A stretch of DNA of 64,000 bases. It comes from Actinomycetota bacterium (GTDB lineage Bacteria; Actinomycetota; Actinomycetes; Actinomycetales; Microbacteriaceae). The stretch lies in contig CANFSP010000001.1 of NCBI GenBank assembly GCA_947449765.1, forward strand, positions 496,001 to 560,000, given 5' to 3'. Both the position numbers and the translations under genes were made by a program. The notes beneath the pieces were generated by a model. The model did not search any database and was not told where the DNA came from. It was given only the letters and a program-made list of their open reading frames with translations. Below are positions 19,710-28,738 of the stretch, in pieces (within the stretch, counting starts at the first letter, position 1; each line of letters starts with the position of its first letter).

Positions 19710-20001
19710 GGTTCACAAACCCCTTTCTCGGGGTGCGAGACCCCATCGGATTTGCTGGGCACGAATAGAGCTCAGCCGGTTCTTCCCCTAGGGCACCCGT
19801 CCGATGGATCGGGAGGCCGCGTAGCAAGCTAGGTACTTGACGCTACGACCCTCGTGAGAGGGCTTGACTCTGGAACTTGCCTTAATTTTAACACGACCAT
19901 GGTCAGATATGAAGAGGATGCGCGGCGAAGAGTGCTCGCATGTATCGCTTGTAGCGAAACCGGGGAATCAATCACGCCGTTCTCCCGTTAGCCTCTAAGC
20001 A
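19615..20001. other. Intergenic region 5' of hflX and of the unknown minus-strand gene
   Basis: 387 bases between divergent genes. It contains the 32-codon ORF and structured leader on the minus strand. The stretch 19863-19990 is AT-richer around AATTTTAA (19884-19891), which could be a -10 region in either direction. TTGACT (19864-19869) is a possible hflX -35, but the spacing to a good -10 is poor. No tRNA or known RNA gene was seen. Confidence 0.5.
19719..19862 (-). promoter_or_regulatory. Structured leader, riboswitch-like, with mutually exclusive hairpins
   Basis: Read on the minus strand. Hairpin CCCTC-TCAC-GAGGG (19862-19849). Stem GTAGC...GCTAC (19846-19821). An 8-bp closing stem CCATCGGA (19807-19800)/TCCGATGG (19750-19743) around 49 nt. 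Then GGGGT (19744-19740), ACCCC (19734-19730) and GGGGT (19723-19719). ACCCC can pair with the first GGGGT or with the second, and the second contains the ribosome site of the small ORF. The closing stem shares two bases with the first GGGGT, so forming it should favour sequestration of the ribosome site. I do not recognise a known riboswitch class. Confidence 0.5.
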
Positions 20002-21537
20002 ATGACTGAAAAATCCGATGACATCATCGAGCGCATCCTCGCCAATAGCAATGCCCAAAAAGCCCCGGTCGCACTCTTCGGCGCCAAAAAGGCGCAGGCC
20101 CTCGCCGACGAAGAAACCTCGGGAGTAGGCGGCGAAAGTTTCACGCAGCGCCAGTCGCGCGAATCATTCGACGGCGACCAGATGGAGCGCGACGAACGCT
20201 CAGCTCTGAGGCGTGTCGCTGGTCTCTCCACCGAGCTGGAAGATGTCACCGAGGTCGAGTACCGACAACTCAGGCTCGAGAAGGTTGTTCTCATCGGCGT
20301 CTACCCTAAGGGTCAGGCTGAAGACGGTGAGAATTCGATGCGCGAGCTCGCCGCGCTCGCCGAGACCGCTGGCGCACAAGTGCTCGACGGAGTCATGCAG
20401 GCGAGGCCCTTGCCCGATCCGGCCACCTACTTGGGCCGCGGTAAAACCGAGGAGCTCAAAAACATCGTCGCCGAGGTTGGTGCCGACACGGTCATCGCCG
20501 ATACGGAGCTAGCCCCGAGCCAGCGCCGCGCGCTTGAAGACGTCGTCAAGGTGAAGGTTATCGATCGCACGGCCGTCATCCTCGACATTTTTAGTCAGCA
20601 CGCCAAGAGTCGCGAGGGTAAGGCCCAGGTCGAACTCGCCCAGCTCGAGTACCTGCTTCCCAGGCTTCGTGGTTGGGGTGAGTCGATGTCCCGGCAGGCC
20701 GGTGGCCAGGTTGGTGCGGCCGGCGCGGGAATGGGTTCGCGCGGTCCGGGTGAAACCAAGATTGAGCTCGATCGACGCCGCATCAACACCCGCATGGCTA
20801 AGTTGCGCAAACAGATTGCCGGCATGAAGCCAGCGCGCGACACCAAGCGCGCAAACCGCAAGCGCAATGCTGTGCCGTCGGTGGCCATCGTCGGCTACAC
20901 CAACGCGGGCAAGTCGAGTTTGCTCAACCGCATCACGCGCGCGGGGGTCTTGGTTGAGAATGCCCTGTTTGCCACACTCGACCCCACCGTGCGCAAGACT
21001 CAAACCGCTGATGGCCGTCCGTACACGCTGGTCGACACCGTTGGTTTCGTGCGCAATCTGCCGCACCAACTGGTCGAAGCGTTTCGCTCCACCCTCGAAG
21101 AGGCGGCGGATGCTGACCTCATCGTTCACGTGGTCGATGCGTCACATCCTGACCCGGCGGGGCAGATTCACACCGTGCGCGACGTTTTGGCGGAGTCTGG
21201 TGCCGGCGGCGTTCCCGAAATCGTAGCGTTCAACAAGGCGGATCTCGTTGATGACAATGCGCGCTTGCTCCTGCGCGGTCTTGAGCCGAACTCGGTTTTC
21301 GTCAGTGCGCGAACCGGTCTCGGGGTGGACGAATTGCTCGCGATTGTCGCGGAGCGCATCCCGACACCCGATATCGAAGTCACCCTGCTGGTGCCCTACA
21401 ACCGCGGCGAAGTCGTGTCGAGCCTGCACTTGCGTGGAGTGGTGCTCGATACGGAATACGACGAGGATGGCACGCGCGTCCACGCGCGCGTCACTCCCGC
21501 CGACGCGGTGGCGTTTGCCGAGTTTCGGGTCAGCTAA
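20002..21537 (+). CDS. hflX: HflX, ribosome-associated GTPase
   Basis: 511 aa. N-terminal HflX domain with the glycine-rich GQVGAAGAGMGSRGPGETKIELDRR linker (about residues 235-260). The G domain follows with G1 GYTNAGKSS, G2 region DPTVRKT, G3 DTVGFV and G4 NKAD. HflX splits stalled or stressed 70S ribosomes; in actinobacteria it also affects drug tolerance. The N-terminal ~80 residues are acidic and variable. It runs toward the SOUL gene on the opposite strand. Confidence 0.96.
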   Translation: MTEKSDDIIERILANSNAQKAPVALFGAKKAQALADEETSGVGGESFTQRQSRESFDGDQMERDERSALRRVAGLSTELEDVTEVEYRQLRLEKVVLIGVYPKGQAEDGENSMRELAALAETAGAQVLDGVMQARPLPDPATYLGRGKTEELKNIVAEVGADTVIADTELAPSQRRALEDVVKVKVIDRTAVILDIFSQHAKSREGKAQVELAQLEYLLPRLRGWGESMSRQAGGQVGAAGAGMGSRGPGETKIELDRRRINTRMAKLRKQIAGMKPARDTKRANRKRNAVPSVAIVGYTNAGKSSLLNRITRAGVLVENALFATLDPTVRKTQTADGRPYTLVDTVGFVRNLPHQLVEAFRSTLEEAADADLIVHVVDASHPDPAGQIHTVRDVLAESGAGGVPEIVAFNKADLVDDNARLLLRGLEPNSVFVSARTGLGVDELLAIVAERIPTPDIEVTLLVPYNRGEVVSSLHLRGVVLDTEYDEDGTRVHARVTPADAVAFAEFRVS

Positions 21538-21560
21538 CCCCTACTCGACGTGGGTGTGCG

Positions 21561-21581
21561 TTGGGCGCGTGCTTGGCCCAA
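21561..21581. terminator. Weak hairpin between hflX and the SOUL gene
   Basis: TTGGGC (21561-21566) and GCCCAA (21576-21581) form a 6-bp stem in the 60-base convergent gap. No T tract, so it is only a candidate terminator. Confidence 0.3.
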
Positions 21582-21597
21582 TCCCTGAGAGTCGCGA

Positions 21598-22110
21598 CTA
21601 ATCAGCTAAGTCGATGAGCACTTCGTTGCGCTTGAGGAATGGTGGTCGCCACGGCGGATCAAACCGGGCGAAATAGGGATGCCCCGTCGTGGTGAGGCCC
21701 GCTTTCGCCACCGCGTCGAGCAGTGCGTCACGATTTGCCTCGAAACGCGAGGCTTTCCATCCGCCACCGAATGGGCGAACGGCAACACGTTTGCTGGGCA
21801 CATGCACGATGTGTACCTGCGCGTTTGACGGCACCGGAACCGATGAGGCATCCATGCCAACCGGAAGCACGAAACTGACCGTGTGTGTCTTTTCGGTCGG
21901 TGACTCCTGAAGCACGGGTGCGGTCATCGCGATGGAGGTATTGGACTGGTTGTTACCGCCGATGAATCGCACGAGCGGCCCGAAAGCCCGATTCCCCGCC
22001 GACATGAAATCACCGGTCACCTGAACCTGCGCGAGCACGTGGTCGGGGTACTGGCGAATCTCAAACCCGTCTGCCGATGAGATCGTGGTGTGCGGCAGTT
22101 CTTCAGTCAT
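21598..22110 (-). CDS. SOUL heme-binding-like protein
   Basis: 170 aa from the ATG at 22110; an upstream in-frame ATG at 22227 would run through the metF start region and adds non-homologous sequence. EIRQYPDHVLAQV, IAMTAPVLQE and the late FARFDPPWRPPFLKRNEV are the SOUL/HEBP pattern. Members bind heme or porphyrin loosely; the bacterial role is unclear. It diverges from metF with 42 bases between starts. Confidence 0.85.
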   Translation of the reverse strand: MTEELPHTTISSADGFEIRQYPDHVLAQVQVTGDFMSAGNRAFGPLVRFIGGNNQSNTSIAMTAPVLQESPTEKTHTVSFVLPVGMDASSVPVPSNAQVHIVHVPSKRVAVRPFGGGWKASRFEANRDALLDAVAKAGLTTTGHPYFARFDPPWRPPFLKRNEVLIDLAD

Positions 22111-22152
22111 GCTCGTAAGGGTACCCCTGATGCCGCAAAGTAAGCTGGACGG

Positions 22153-23004
22153 GTGCGCGCGAATGTTCCCTTTTCTTTTGAGGTGTACCCGCCGCGAAAA
22201 CCAGAACTTCAGGATGCGCTGCATCACACCATCCAGAAGCTCGCCGATGCCGGGCCGGAGTTCATCACTGTCACGTACGGCGCAAACGGTTCGTCACGGG
22301 ATTCAAGTCTTGAGTGTGTTTCGTACATTCGACAGAACACAGCGATTGATCCGCTTGCCCACCTCACCTGCGTGGGCACAAGCCGCGCCGAGGCCGAGGT
22401 GCTCGTTCGCGAGTTTTACGGGGCCGGCATCCGGTCATTTCTCGCACTGCGTGGCGATGCACCCGCGGGCGCCACGGCGGACGCCGATTTTCTTGGCGAG
22501 CTAAAGAGCGCGGCAGAGCTGGTCGCACTCATCCGCCAAGTGAGCCCGTACGCGCGCATCGCGGTGGCGGCGTTCCCGCAGGGTCACCCCGAAGACAGCG
22601 AACCGGGGCGCGACCTCCTCGCGCTTCGCGCCAAGCAAGACGCCGGTGCCGACTTCGCCATCACGCAACTGTTTTTCGAGCCCAACGAATACCTCGATTT
22701 CGTGGCACGCGCTCGGGCGGCAGGCATCACGATTCCCATCATTCCCGGAATCATGCCGGTGATTTCGGCGTCCCGGTTGGCGCGCATCGTAGATATCACC
22801 GGTCTTGAAACACCGCAGTCGCTCGCGGCCGCCCTCAACGACGCTGGCGATAAGGATGCCCAACGCGAGATTGGGTTGGATCACGCCGTCGCGCTCACAC
22901 GTGCTGTCGTGGCCGGGGGAGCGCCCGGCGTGCACCTATACGCGTTCAACGAGCACGACGTCGTGCTCGAGGTGCTCAGTCGTGCGGGAATTATCAGCGC
23001 CTAG
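22153..23004 (+). CDS. metF: MetF, 5,10-methylenetetrahydrofolate reductase
   Basis: 283 aa from a GTG. The FAD-dependent enzyme makes 5-methyl-THF for methionine synthesis. PFSFEVYPPR at the start holds the conserved catalytic Glu; FITVTYGANGSSRD, LTCVGTSRAE and FFEPNEYLDF follow the family pattern. A TIM-barrel of normal bacterial length. The upstream gap to the SOUL gene is short. Confidence 0.95.
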   Translation: MRANVPFSFEVYPPRKPELQDALHHTIQKLADAGPEFITVTYGANGSSRDSSLECVSYIRQNTAIDPLAHLTCVGTSRAEAEVLVREFYGAGIRSFLALRGDAPAGATADADFLGELKSAAELVALIRQVSPYARIAVAAFPQGHPEDSEPGRDLLALRAKQDAGADFAITQLFFEPNEYLDFVARARAAGITIPIIPGIMPVISASRLARIVDITGLETPQSLAAALNDAGDKDAQREIGLDHAVALTRAVVAGGAPGVHLYAFNEHDVVLEVLSRAGIISA

Positions 23005-23054
23005 CGCGCCCATGTCGCTAGGCTGACAAAGCCCACCTCAATCGGGCTCACACT

Positions 23055-24389
23055 ATGTCGCCGCGCCGCCTAACCCCATTCGTGATGCTAGAAGCATCCT
23101 CGGTGCTGTCTGCAATCGCCAGTGGGATGACGTACATCGTCATTCCGTGGCTGCTCCTGGAAACCACGGGTTCTGCGCTGCTGGCGGGAACCGTCGTCGC
23201 CGTCAAGGGAATCATTTCCTTCGTCGTGTATCCGCTGTCGGGGACGCTTGTCGACAATGTTGGCCGCCGACGGGTGGGCATCATCGCCGACGTTCTCGTT
23301 GCCGTCACCGCGGGAGGATTTGCGATGTTGGGCAACGGGCTGGGTACGAGCCTGTGGCTCATCGTCGCGGTCACGATCCTCGGCGGTGTGTGCGAGGCTC
23401 CGGGGTTCACCGCACGCAAATCGCTCGTGGCTAACACGGCCGAAGCTGGGCAGATTCCGCTCGAGCGCGCAAACGGCATCCATGAAGCCATTCGCGGCAT
23501 CGGCTGGATAGCGGGCCCCGCCTCCGGCTCACTGCTGGTGGCCTTAGTTGGTGCAACCAATGTGTTCTGGATTGTTGGTGCCGGTTATCTCGCGTCCGTT
23601 GGTGCGCTGAGCCTCGTGCGGGTATCGCACACCGTGACCGGTGCCGATGACCGGGACCGCGAACGCGGCAACTTCATTGCCGAAACGTGGGACGGTTTTC
23701 GGGCGTTGCGACGAGATCGCGCGCTGTTCATCCTCACCGCTTTTATTGTCATTTTGGATGCGATGTACATCCCGAGCGAAGAGATTGTGCTGCCGGCCTA
23801 CTTCAACGAGCGGCAGGACCCGGTTGGTCTCGGCTTGGTCATTTCGTCGATGGTGTTGGGTGTGACCATCGGCGCGCTGCTCTTCGAGTTTCTCGCGAAA
23901 CGTTTTCTCATGTCGACCGTCATTCGCATCTGTGTCATCGGTTCGTGTTCCATCTTGCTGCTGATGGCGATTTTTCCTCCGGTGTTTCTGTTCGTCATCA
24001 TCGGGCTCGTGCTCGGATTGGTGTGGGGGCCGATCAACCCGTTGATGAGCACGATGATCCAGCGACGTTTTCCGGCGTCGATTCAGGGGCGCGTGTTCGG
24101 CGTGCAGTTGGCCGCATTCACCATGGCGCCACCAGTGGCCATGCCGATTGTCGGCTGGTTGATCGAGTTGTACGGACCGCAGCGGGTCTACCTCGTTCAG
24201 ATGATCATCACGTTCGTGCTCGGCTTCGGGGTCGTGTTGCTGCCGATTCTCAAGGATCTCGACCGTTCGGCGGGGGTGCAGGATGAGCCTGTGCGAGATG
24301 ACTCCGCGCGCGAGAAGCCCCCGCGCCAGAAGCCCCCGCGCCAGAAGCCCCCGCGCCAGAAGCCCCCGCGCCAGAAGCCCGCGCGTTAA
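23055..24389 (+). CDS. MFS transporter with a basic proline-rich repeat tail
   Basis: 444 aa. About 12 TM helices with the motif-A-like loop DNVGRRRVGIIAD between TM2 and TM3, as in drug/solute exporters (major facilitator superfamily). Substrate unknown. The C-terminal ~27 residues are a cytosolic repeat of KPPRQ, encoded by four copies of the 15-bp unit AAGCCCCCGCGCCAG from 24315 to 24374. Copy number is likely to vary between strains. It is convergent with lexA. Confidence 0.9.
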   Translation: MSPRRLTPFVMLEASSVLSAIASGMTYIVIPWLLLETTGSALLAGTVVAVKGIISFVVYPLSGTLVDNVGRRRVGIIADVLVAVTAGGFAMLGNGLGTSLWLIVAVTILGGVCEAPGFTARKSLVANTAEAGQIPLERANGIHEAIRGIGWIAGPASGSLLVALVGATNVFWIVGAGYLASVGALSLVRVSHTVTGADDRDRERGNFIAETWDGFRALRRDRALFILTAFIVILDAMYIPSEEIVLPAYFNERQDPVGLGLVISSMVLGVTIGALLFEFLAKRFLMSTVIRICVIGSCSILLLMAIFPPVFLFVIIGLVLGLVWGPINPLMSTMIQRRFPASIQGRVFGVQLAAFTMAPPVAMPIVGWLIELYGPQRVYLVQMIITFVLGFGVVLLPILKDLDRSAGVQDEPVRDDSAREKPPRQKPPRQKPPRQKPPRQKPAR

Positions 24390-24406
24390 ATCGCCCGGCG
24401 CGCTCG

Positions 24407-25087
24407 CTACAGCTTGCGCAGTACGGTGACTACCTTGCCCATGACCTCGGCGTTGTCCGCCGGGATGGGTTCGTAGGCCGAGTTTTGGGGGAGCAGCCAC
24501 GTGTGGCCATCGCGCTGACGGAACATTTTCACGGTTGCCTCGCCGTCGAGCATGGCGGCGACAATCTCGCCGTTTTCGGCGTTCTTTTGCGCGCGCACGA
24601 CCACAAAATCACCATCGCAAATCGCGGCGTCAATCATCGAGTCTCCGTGCACCTCGAGCATAAAGAGGTCGCCTTTGCCGACGAGCTGTCGAGGCACGGG
24701 CAGGTACTCGTCAATGTTTTGTTCGGCAGTGATGGGGACACCAGCGGCAATGCGCCCGACGAGTGGAATCATGGCGGCGTCGCCGAGTGGCGTGACGTTG
24801 TCAGCCTCGGTGGATGCGCCACTCTCGCTGCCCGCATCGTCACCGAGCACCTCTGAGATGTCGATGAGCACTTCAATGCCTCGGGATATATTGCCGTCGC
24901 GGCGGATATATCCGGCGAGCTCAATTTGCTGCAGCTGATAGGTCACGCTCGCGAGTGATTTGAAGCCGCATTCGTCGGCGATGTCTTGCATCGAGGGGCT
25001 GTACCCTTCGCGGCTGGCAAACCGAATGATCATCTCGAGTACGGTTCGCTGCCGTGGGGAGAGGTCGCGACGGGCCCGTTCAGACAT
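24407..25087 (-). CDS. lexA: LexA, SOS repressor
   Basis: 226 aa. N-terminal winged helix ([20 protein letters not shown]). A self-cleavage site A115-G116 (RIAAGVPI). The catalytic dyad is S150 (HGDSM) and K187 (EATVKMF). It represses DNA-damage genes and is inactivated by RecA-stimulated self-cleavage. Two near-consensus SOS boxes lie about 100-150 bases upstream, in the space shared with the divergent LysM gene, so it should be autoregulated. Context agrees with other actinobacteria. Confidence 0.97.
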   Translation of the reverse strand: MSERARRDLSPRQRTVLEMIIRFASREGYSPSMQDIADECGFKSLASVTYQLQQIELAGYIRRDGNISRGIEVLIDISEVLGDDAGSESGASTEADNVTPLGDAAMIPLVGRIAAGVPITAEQNIDEYLPVPRQLVGKGDLFMLEVHGDSMIDAAICDGDFVVVRAQKNAENGEIVAAMLDGEATVKMFRQRDGHTWLLPQNSAYEPIPADNAEVMGKVVTVLRKL

Positions 25088-25190
25088 GGTTCCTCCGAAG
25101 TTTTATTCGAACTCGACGGTGTGAGTGAGTCGATTCGTGCTCTATTCAAACATATTTTCGAAGTTTTTGTGCTCATTGTCCGTGGGTTGT

Positions 25191-25206
25191 TCGAATATTT
25201 GTTTGA
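25191..25206. promoter_or_regulatory. LexA (SOS) box 1
   Basis: TCGAATATTTGTTTGA matches the actinobacterial consensus TCGAAC-N4-GTTCGA with one change in each half site. It lies between lexA and the divergent LysM gene. A weaker match is at 25146-25161 (TCAAACATATTTTCGA). Confidence 0.75.
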
Positions 25207-25218
25207 CAAAGTGTCTTT

Positions 25219-25234
25219 TCGAATATATCTTCGA
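25219..25234. promoter_or_regulatory. LexA (SOS) box 2
   Basis: TCGAATATATCTTCGA fits TCGAAC-N4-GTTCGA with two changes and is itself nearly palindromic. It is 71 bases upstream of the LysM gene start, where it can block that promoter. Confidence 0.75.
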
Positions 25235-25304
25235 AACATATCTTCGTACCGGGTTCTCCCGGCCGAGAGCCCGGTACGAGATACACCAGCAAAAGGAGCA
25301 GCTC

Positions 25305-25664
25305 ATGACCGCAGTGATTCGTGAATTCCCCACCGGAGCCGACTACCAGGTGCGCACGCGCACACGTCTTCACCTCACCCGTCGTGGTCGTCGCGTGCTC
25401 ATTGCGCTCATCGTGATCCCGATTATCGTCGCCGCGTTCTTTGCTGCTCTCAACGGCGGCATCGCTGACGCCACAAACACGTCGGTTGCTGATGCCTCGG
25501 TCTATGTCACCGTCGACACGGGAGAAACGCTGTGGCAGATCGCCGAGCGCATTGCCCCCGCGGCTGACCCGCGTGTGGTGATTGCAGATATTTCGTCGTA
25601 CAACCACATCCAAGGTCAGATTCAGGCGGGTCAGCGCATCGCAATTCCTACCCAGTACCAGTAA
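25305..25664 (+). CDS. SOS-linked LysM membrane protein (ChiZ/DivS-type position)
   Basis: 119 aa from the ATG at 25305, chosen for its AAAAGGAGCA ribosome site; longer frames run into the SOS boxes. A basic N-terminus, one TM helix (about residues 32-52) and a C-terminal LysM domain (about 68-118, VDTGETLWQIAERIAP) that should bind peptidoglycan outside the membrane. Divergent from lexA, the place held by Rv2719c (ChiZ) in mycobacteria and DivS in corynebacteria, which halt division during DNA damage. The same role is inferred from position, domain and SOS boxes. Confidence 0.85.
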   Translation: MTAVIREFPTGADYQVRTRTRLHLTRRGRRVLIALIVIPIIVAAFFAALNGGIADATNTSVADASVYVTVDTGETLWQIAERIAPAADPRVVIADISSYNHIQGQIQAGQRIAIPTQYQ

Positions 25665-25673
25665 CCTAAGCGC

Positions 25674-25967
25674 ATGAACCGACTGCGCCGAGACTCCACG
25701 GTTTCGGTGCTACCGAAGACCGTGTGGGGCTGGGTGGCCTTCGTCTGCTTCGTCGCATTCTTTGTCGTGTTCATCGTCTCCCTGAGGTTCAGCACTCCGA
25801 TCGTCGCGTGGCTGTCCGTGGTGATTTACCTCGCCGGCTTGGTGCTTGGGATCTTTGCGTCCTTACGCAAACGAGACACCTCAATCCTGTCTGGTGTCAT
25901 CGGTGCCATCGGACTTGCCATCATGCCCATGTGGCTGGAATTCCTCATCGCCGGCACCTTTCGCTAG
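25674..25967 (+). CDS. Small membrane protein of unknown function
   Basis: 97 aa with three TM helices (about residues 15-37, 41-60 and 70-92) and a short basic N-terminus. No family recognised. It starts 9 bases after the LysM gene, so it may be part of the SOS transcript. Confidence 0.75.
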   Translation: MNRLRRDSTVSVLPKTVWGWVAFVCFVAFFVVFIVSLRFSTPIVAWLSVVIYLAGLVLGIFASLRKRDTSILSGVIGAIGLAIMPMWLEFLIAGTFR

Positions 25968-25985
25968 CTCGCCTAAAATAGAGCG

Positions 25986-27083
25986 GTGACCTCGCTCGAC
26001 GATCTACCCATACGCGATGACCTCCGCGGACAACAGCCCTACGGTGCTCCGCAACCACGCGTGCGCGTCGAACTCAACGTCAACGAAAACCCGCATCCCG
26101 TACCTGCTGATGTGGTTGAGGACATCATTGCGCGCATCCGCGTTGAGCTAGCCACAATCAACCGATACCCCGATCGGGAGTTTGTCGCGCTCCGAACGGC
26201 ACTCGCGAAATACCTCGGCCACGGTGTTACGCCCGATATGGTCTGGGCGGCGAACGGCTCCAACGAGATCATTCAGCAAACCCTTCAGGCCTTTGGTGGT
26301 CCCGGACGCACCGCCCTCGGTTTCCCGCCCACCTACTCGATGCACTCCATCATGGCGGCCGGTAGCGGCACGAGGTGGATCACCGCGGAACGCGACGCGG
26401 ACTTCGCCATCACGCCTGAAACGGCGGTTGCCGCGATTCGCGCACAGCAACCCGACATCGTGTTTTTCTGTACGCCGAATAACCCGACGGGCACTCCGGT
26501 TTCACTCGAAACGATTGCCGCGGCTTACGACGCCTTCGACGGCATCGTTTTTGTTGACGAGGCTTATGCCGAGTTCTCGCCGACCGGTTCTCCAACTGCT
26601 CTGACACTGCTCCCCTCGAGACCGCGACTGATCGTGTCTCGCACGATGAGTAAGGCGTTTGCGTTTGCCGGTGCCCGCGTGGGCTACTTGGCGGCCGACC
26701 CGGCCGTGGTGGATGCGCTGCGCCTGGTCCGTCTGCCGTACCACATGAGTGCGCTTACCCAAGCGGCGGCTCTGGGTGCTCTGGCTCACGCGGACGAAAT
26801 GCTCGCCATGGTGGATGACATCAAAGTGCAGCGTGATCGACTTGTGGTCGAACTCGCGCGTCTCGGCTACACTCCCTACCCCAGTGACGCAAACTTCGTG
26901 CTGTTTGGCAACGTGGCTAACCCACACGATGTTTTTGAGCGTCTCCTGGCCAAGGGCATCATCATTCGCGATAACGGCATCCCGAACCACCTGCGCGTGA
27001 CTGCCGGAACCGAGGCAGAAACCACTGAGTTTCTCGAGGAGTTGGCCACACTCAACGGCACACTCAACGGCACGCTCAACTAG
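25986..27083 (+). CDS. hisC: HisC, histidinol-phosphate aminotransferase
   Basis: 365 aa from a GTG. A fold-type I PLP enzyme catalysing the transamination of imidazole-acetol phosphate in histidine synthesis. ELNVNENPHPVP at the N-terminus, CTPNNPTGTP, FVDEAYAEF and the PLP lysine K223 in SRTMSKAFAFAGARVGY are all present. The last residues repeat NGTL, from a 12-base duplication just before the stop. Separated from hisB by the photolyase pair. Confidence 0.95.
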   Translation: MTSLDDLPIRDDLRGQQPYGAPQPRVRVELNVNENPHPVPADVVEDIIARIRVELATINRYPDREFVALRTALAKYLGHGVTPDMVWAANGSNEIIQQTLQAFGGPGRTALGFPPTYSMHSIMAAGSGTRWITAERDADFAITPETAVAAIRAQQPDIVFFCTPNNPTGTPVSLETIAAAYDAFDGIVFVDEAYAEFSPTGSPTALTLLPSRPRLIVSRTMSKAFAFAGARVGYLAADPAVVDALRLVRLPYHMSALTQAAALGALAHADEMLAMVDDIKVQRDRLVVELARLGYTPYPSDANFVLFGNVANPHDVFERLLAKGIIIRDNGIPNHLRVTAGTEAETTEFLEELATLNGTLNGTLN

Positions 27084-27107
27084 CGACGCTTCTGTGCAGG
27101 GTCGACC

Positions 27108-28583
27108 CTAGATCGTTCCTGCCGAGAGGCCATCGAGTACCTCAGCAGCCCGCGCGCGAACCTCGTCGAGGTCACTGAGCTTTCTGAGTCCAGCAAGCTG
27201 CTGGAACATGCGGTGGTTTCGTGCGAATCGGTCACGATGCCGGTCGAGAAAGTCCCAGTAGAGCGTCGTCATCGGGCATGCGTCGTCGCCCACCCGCTTC
27301 TTCGGGTCAAATCGGCACGACCCGCAGTACTCGGTCATGCGATTGAGGTAGGCACCACCGCCGGCGTACGGCTTGGTCATGAGCACGCCACCGTCGGCAT
27401 GAGTTGCCATGCCGATCACGTTTGGCACCATGACCCAGTCGGCCGCGTCGACGAACTGTTCGCGCATCCAGTCAAGAAATTCCTGCGGGGACGTTCCCGA
27501 GATGAGCGCCAGGTTACTCAGAATCATCAAGCGGGGGATGTGGTGCACCCACGCTCGCTGCTCGATGTCGGCAACCGTCGATGAGACACAGTTCATTTCG
27601 GTTGCGCTCGAGTCGGTGAATGCAGGAAGCAGCGGGCGGCCTGCTCCCAATTCATTGAGGTGCCGATAGTCATCGCCGAGAAACCAGTACATGCCGTTGA
27701 TGTATTCGCGCCAGCCAATGACCTGACGCACGAACGCTTCGACCGATTGGATGGGCGCCGCACCACGCCGGTACGCGTCGAGCGCGGCAGAAACGACCTC
27801 GCGCGGGTGAAGGAGTCCGACGTTGAGGTACGGGCTGAGCAACGAGTGGTGCATGGCCCACTCGTCACGTGCAACGGCATCCTCATATGGTCCAAAACCG
27901 GCAAGGTGGGTGTCGATGAAGGTCGCGAGCTGCCGCAACGCTCCCGTTCGGGTGGTGCTCCAGGTCGGGTTGGCGTCGATGCCGAACTGGGCCTGAACTT
28001 CGGCGTCGATCTCGTCGCGCTCGGCCGAGGAGTGCCCGGGCCAGACATAATTGCGCGGCGGTGGCAACCGGTTGTCGGCGTCAAAGTTCCAGCGCCCGCC
28101 CGCCGGTTTTCCATCCTCAATCAAAATATTGAGACGGATGCGCTGCGCGCGATAAAAGTTTTCCATCACGAACGACTTCTGGGTTTTCGCCCAGAGTGCG
28201 AAATCACCTCGAGAAGTGAGAAAAAAATCATTGGGCACGAACTCAACGCCGTATGCGCTGAGCGCCGCCAGCTGACGAAACGAGGATGGTTCCGCGCACA
28301 CGATCGGGAGCTCGCCGACCATGGCACGCACCTCTCTGAGTCCATCGAGTGTGGTCGGCGCCTGGATGTAGTGCGTCTCGAACCCGCGCTCGCGCGCCTC
28401 GGCGGCAAAGTGTCGGGCGGCCGAGACCATGAAAAACAAGCGTTGTGGATGCCACGGCCGACCTGTCGTCATGCGAGCACTCTCAACCACGACGATGATG
28501 TCGACCGCGGGATCGGCCTCGCGCATCGCACCGTGATCGAAGCTCAGATGATCAAACGGAACGAGGATGATGCGCCGCGTCAC
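27108..28583 (-). CDS. Iron-sulfur cryptochrome/photolyase (DPRP/PhrB-like family)
   Basis: 491 aa from a GTG at 28583; the frame extends upstream, but homology starts at [12 protein letters not shown]. The protein belongs to the deoxyribodipyrimidine photolyase-related group, which binds FAD and a 4Fe-4S cluster and in known cases repairs (6-4) photoproducts. Cluster cysteines are visible late ([19 protein letters not shown]), with [11 protein letters not shown] and [15 protein letters not shown] before them. The start codon overlaps the stop of the DUF2256 gene as GTGA, indicating translational coupling. Convergent with hisC. Confidence 0.92.
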   Translation of the reverse strand: MTRRIILVPFDHLSFDHGAMREADPAVDIIVVVESARMTTGRPWHPQRLFFMVSAARHFAAEARERGFETHYIQAPTTLDGLREVRAMVGELPIVCAEPSSFRQLAALSAYGVEFVPNDFFLTSRGDFALWAKTQKSFVMENFYRAQRIRLNILIEDGKPAGGRWNFDADNRLPPPRNYVWPGHSSAERDEIDAEVQAQFGIDANPTWSTTRTGALRQLATFIDTHLAGFGPYEDAVARDEWAMHHSLLSPYLNVGLLHPREVVSAALDAYRRGAAPIQSVEAFVRQVIGWREYINGMYWFLGDDYRHLNELGAGRPLLPAFTDSSATEMNCVSSTVADIEQRAWVHHIPRLMILSNLALISGTSPQEFLDWMREQFVDAADWVMVPNVIGMATHADGGVLMTKPYAGGGAYLNRMTEYCGSCRFDPKKRVGDDACPMTTLYWDFLDRHRDRFARNHRMFQQLAGLRKLSDLDEVRARAAEVLDGLSAGTI

Positions 28584-28720
28584 GACCGCTTGCACTTTTC
28601 GGAGCAGTACCGCACGTTGTCCCAGTCGCGTTCCCACTTCTTGCGCCACTCGAACGGCAGGCCGCAGCGCTCGCAGATTTTGGGTGCGAAGCCGTTCTTG
28701 GTGCGTGCGATGCGGGGCAT
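28580..28720 (-). CDS. DUF2256 zinc-finger-like small protein
   Basis: 46 aa. It reads [19 protein letters not shown], then a CxxC...CxxxC pattern ending YCSEKCKRS, the short cysteine-rich DUF2256 family. This family is commonly next to the iron-sulfur photolyase gene. Its stop overlaps the photolyase GTG by 4 bases. The role is unknown; a helper of the photolyase is inferred from linkage. Confidence 0.88.
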   Translation of the reverse strand: MPRIARTKNGFAPKICERCGLPFEWRKKWERDWDNVRYCSEKCKRS

Positions 28721-28738
28721 ACGCCAAAGCTACTCGCC

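Noticed and set aside
19741-19862. tRNA, SRP RNA, RNase P or tmRNA in the hflX upstream region
   Set aside because: No T-loop, CCA, tag reading frame or other hallmark; the stems fit a leader better.
22111-22227. Upstream start for the SOUL protein
   Set aside because: It would add 39 basic residues and overlap the metF start; SOUL similarity begins after the ATG at 22110.
23544-24500. 318-codon antisense frame over the MFS gene
   Set aside because: Its His/Arg-rich sequence is the expected shadow of TM-coding DNA, and it crosses into lexA.
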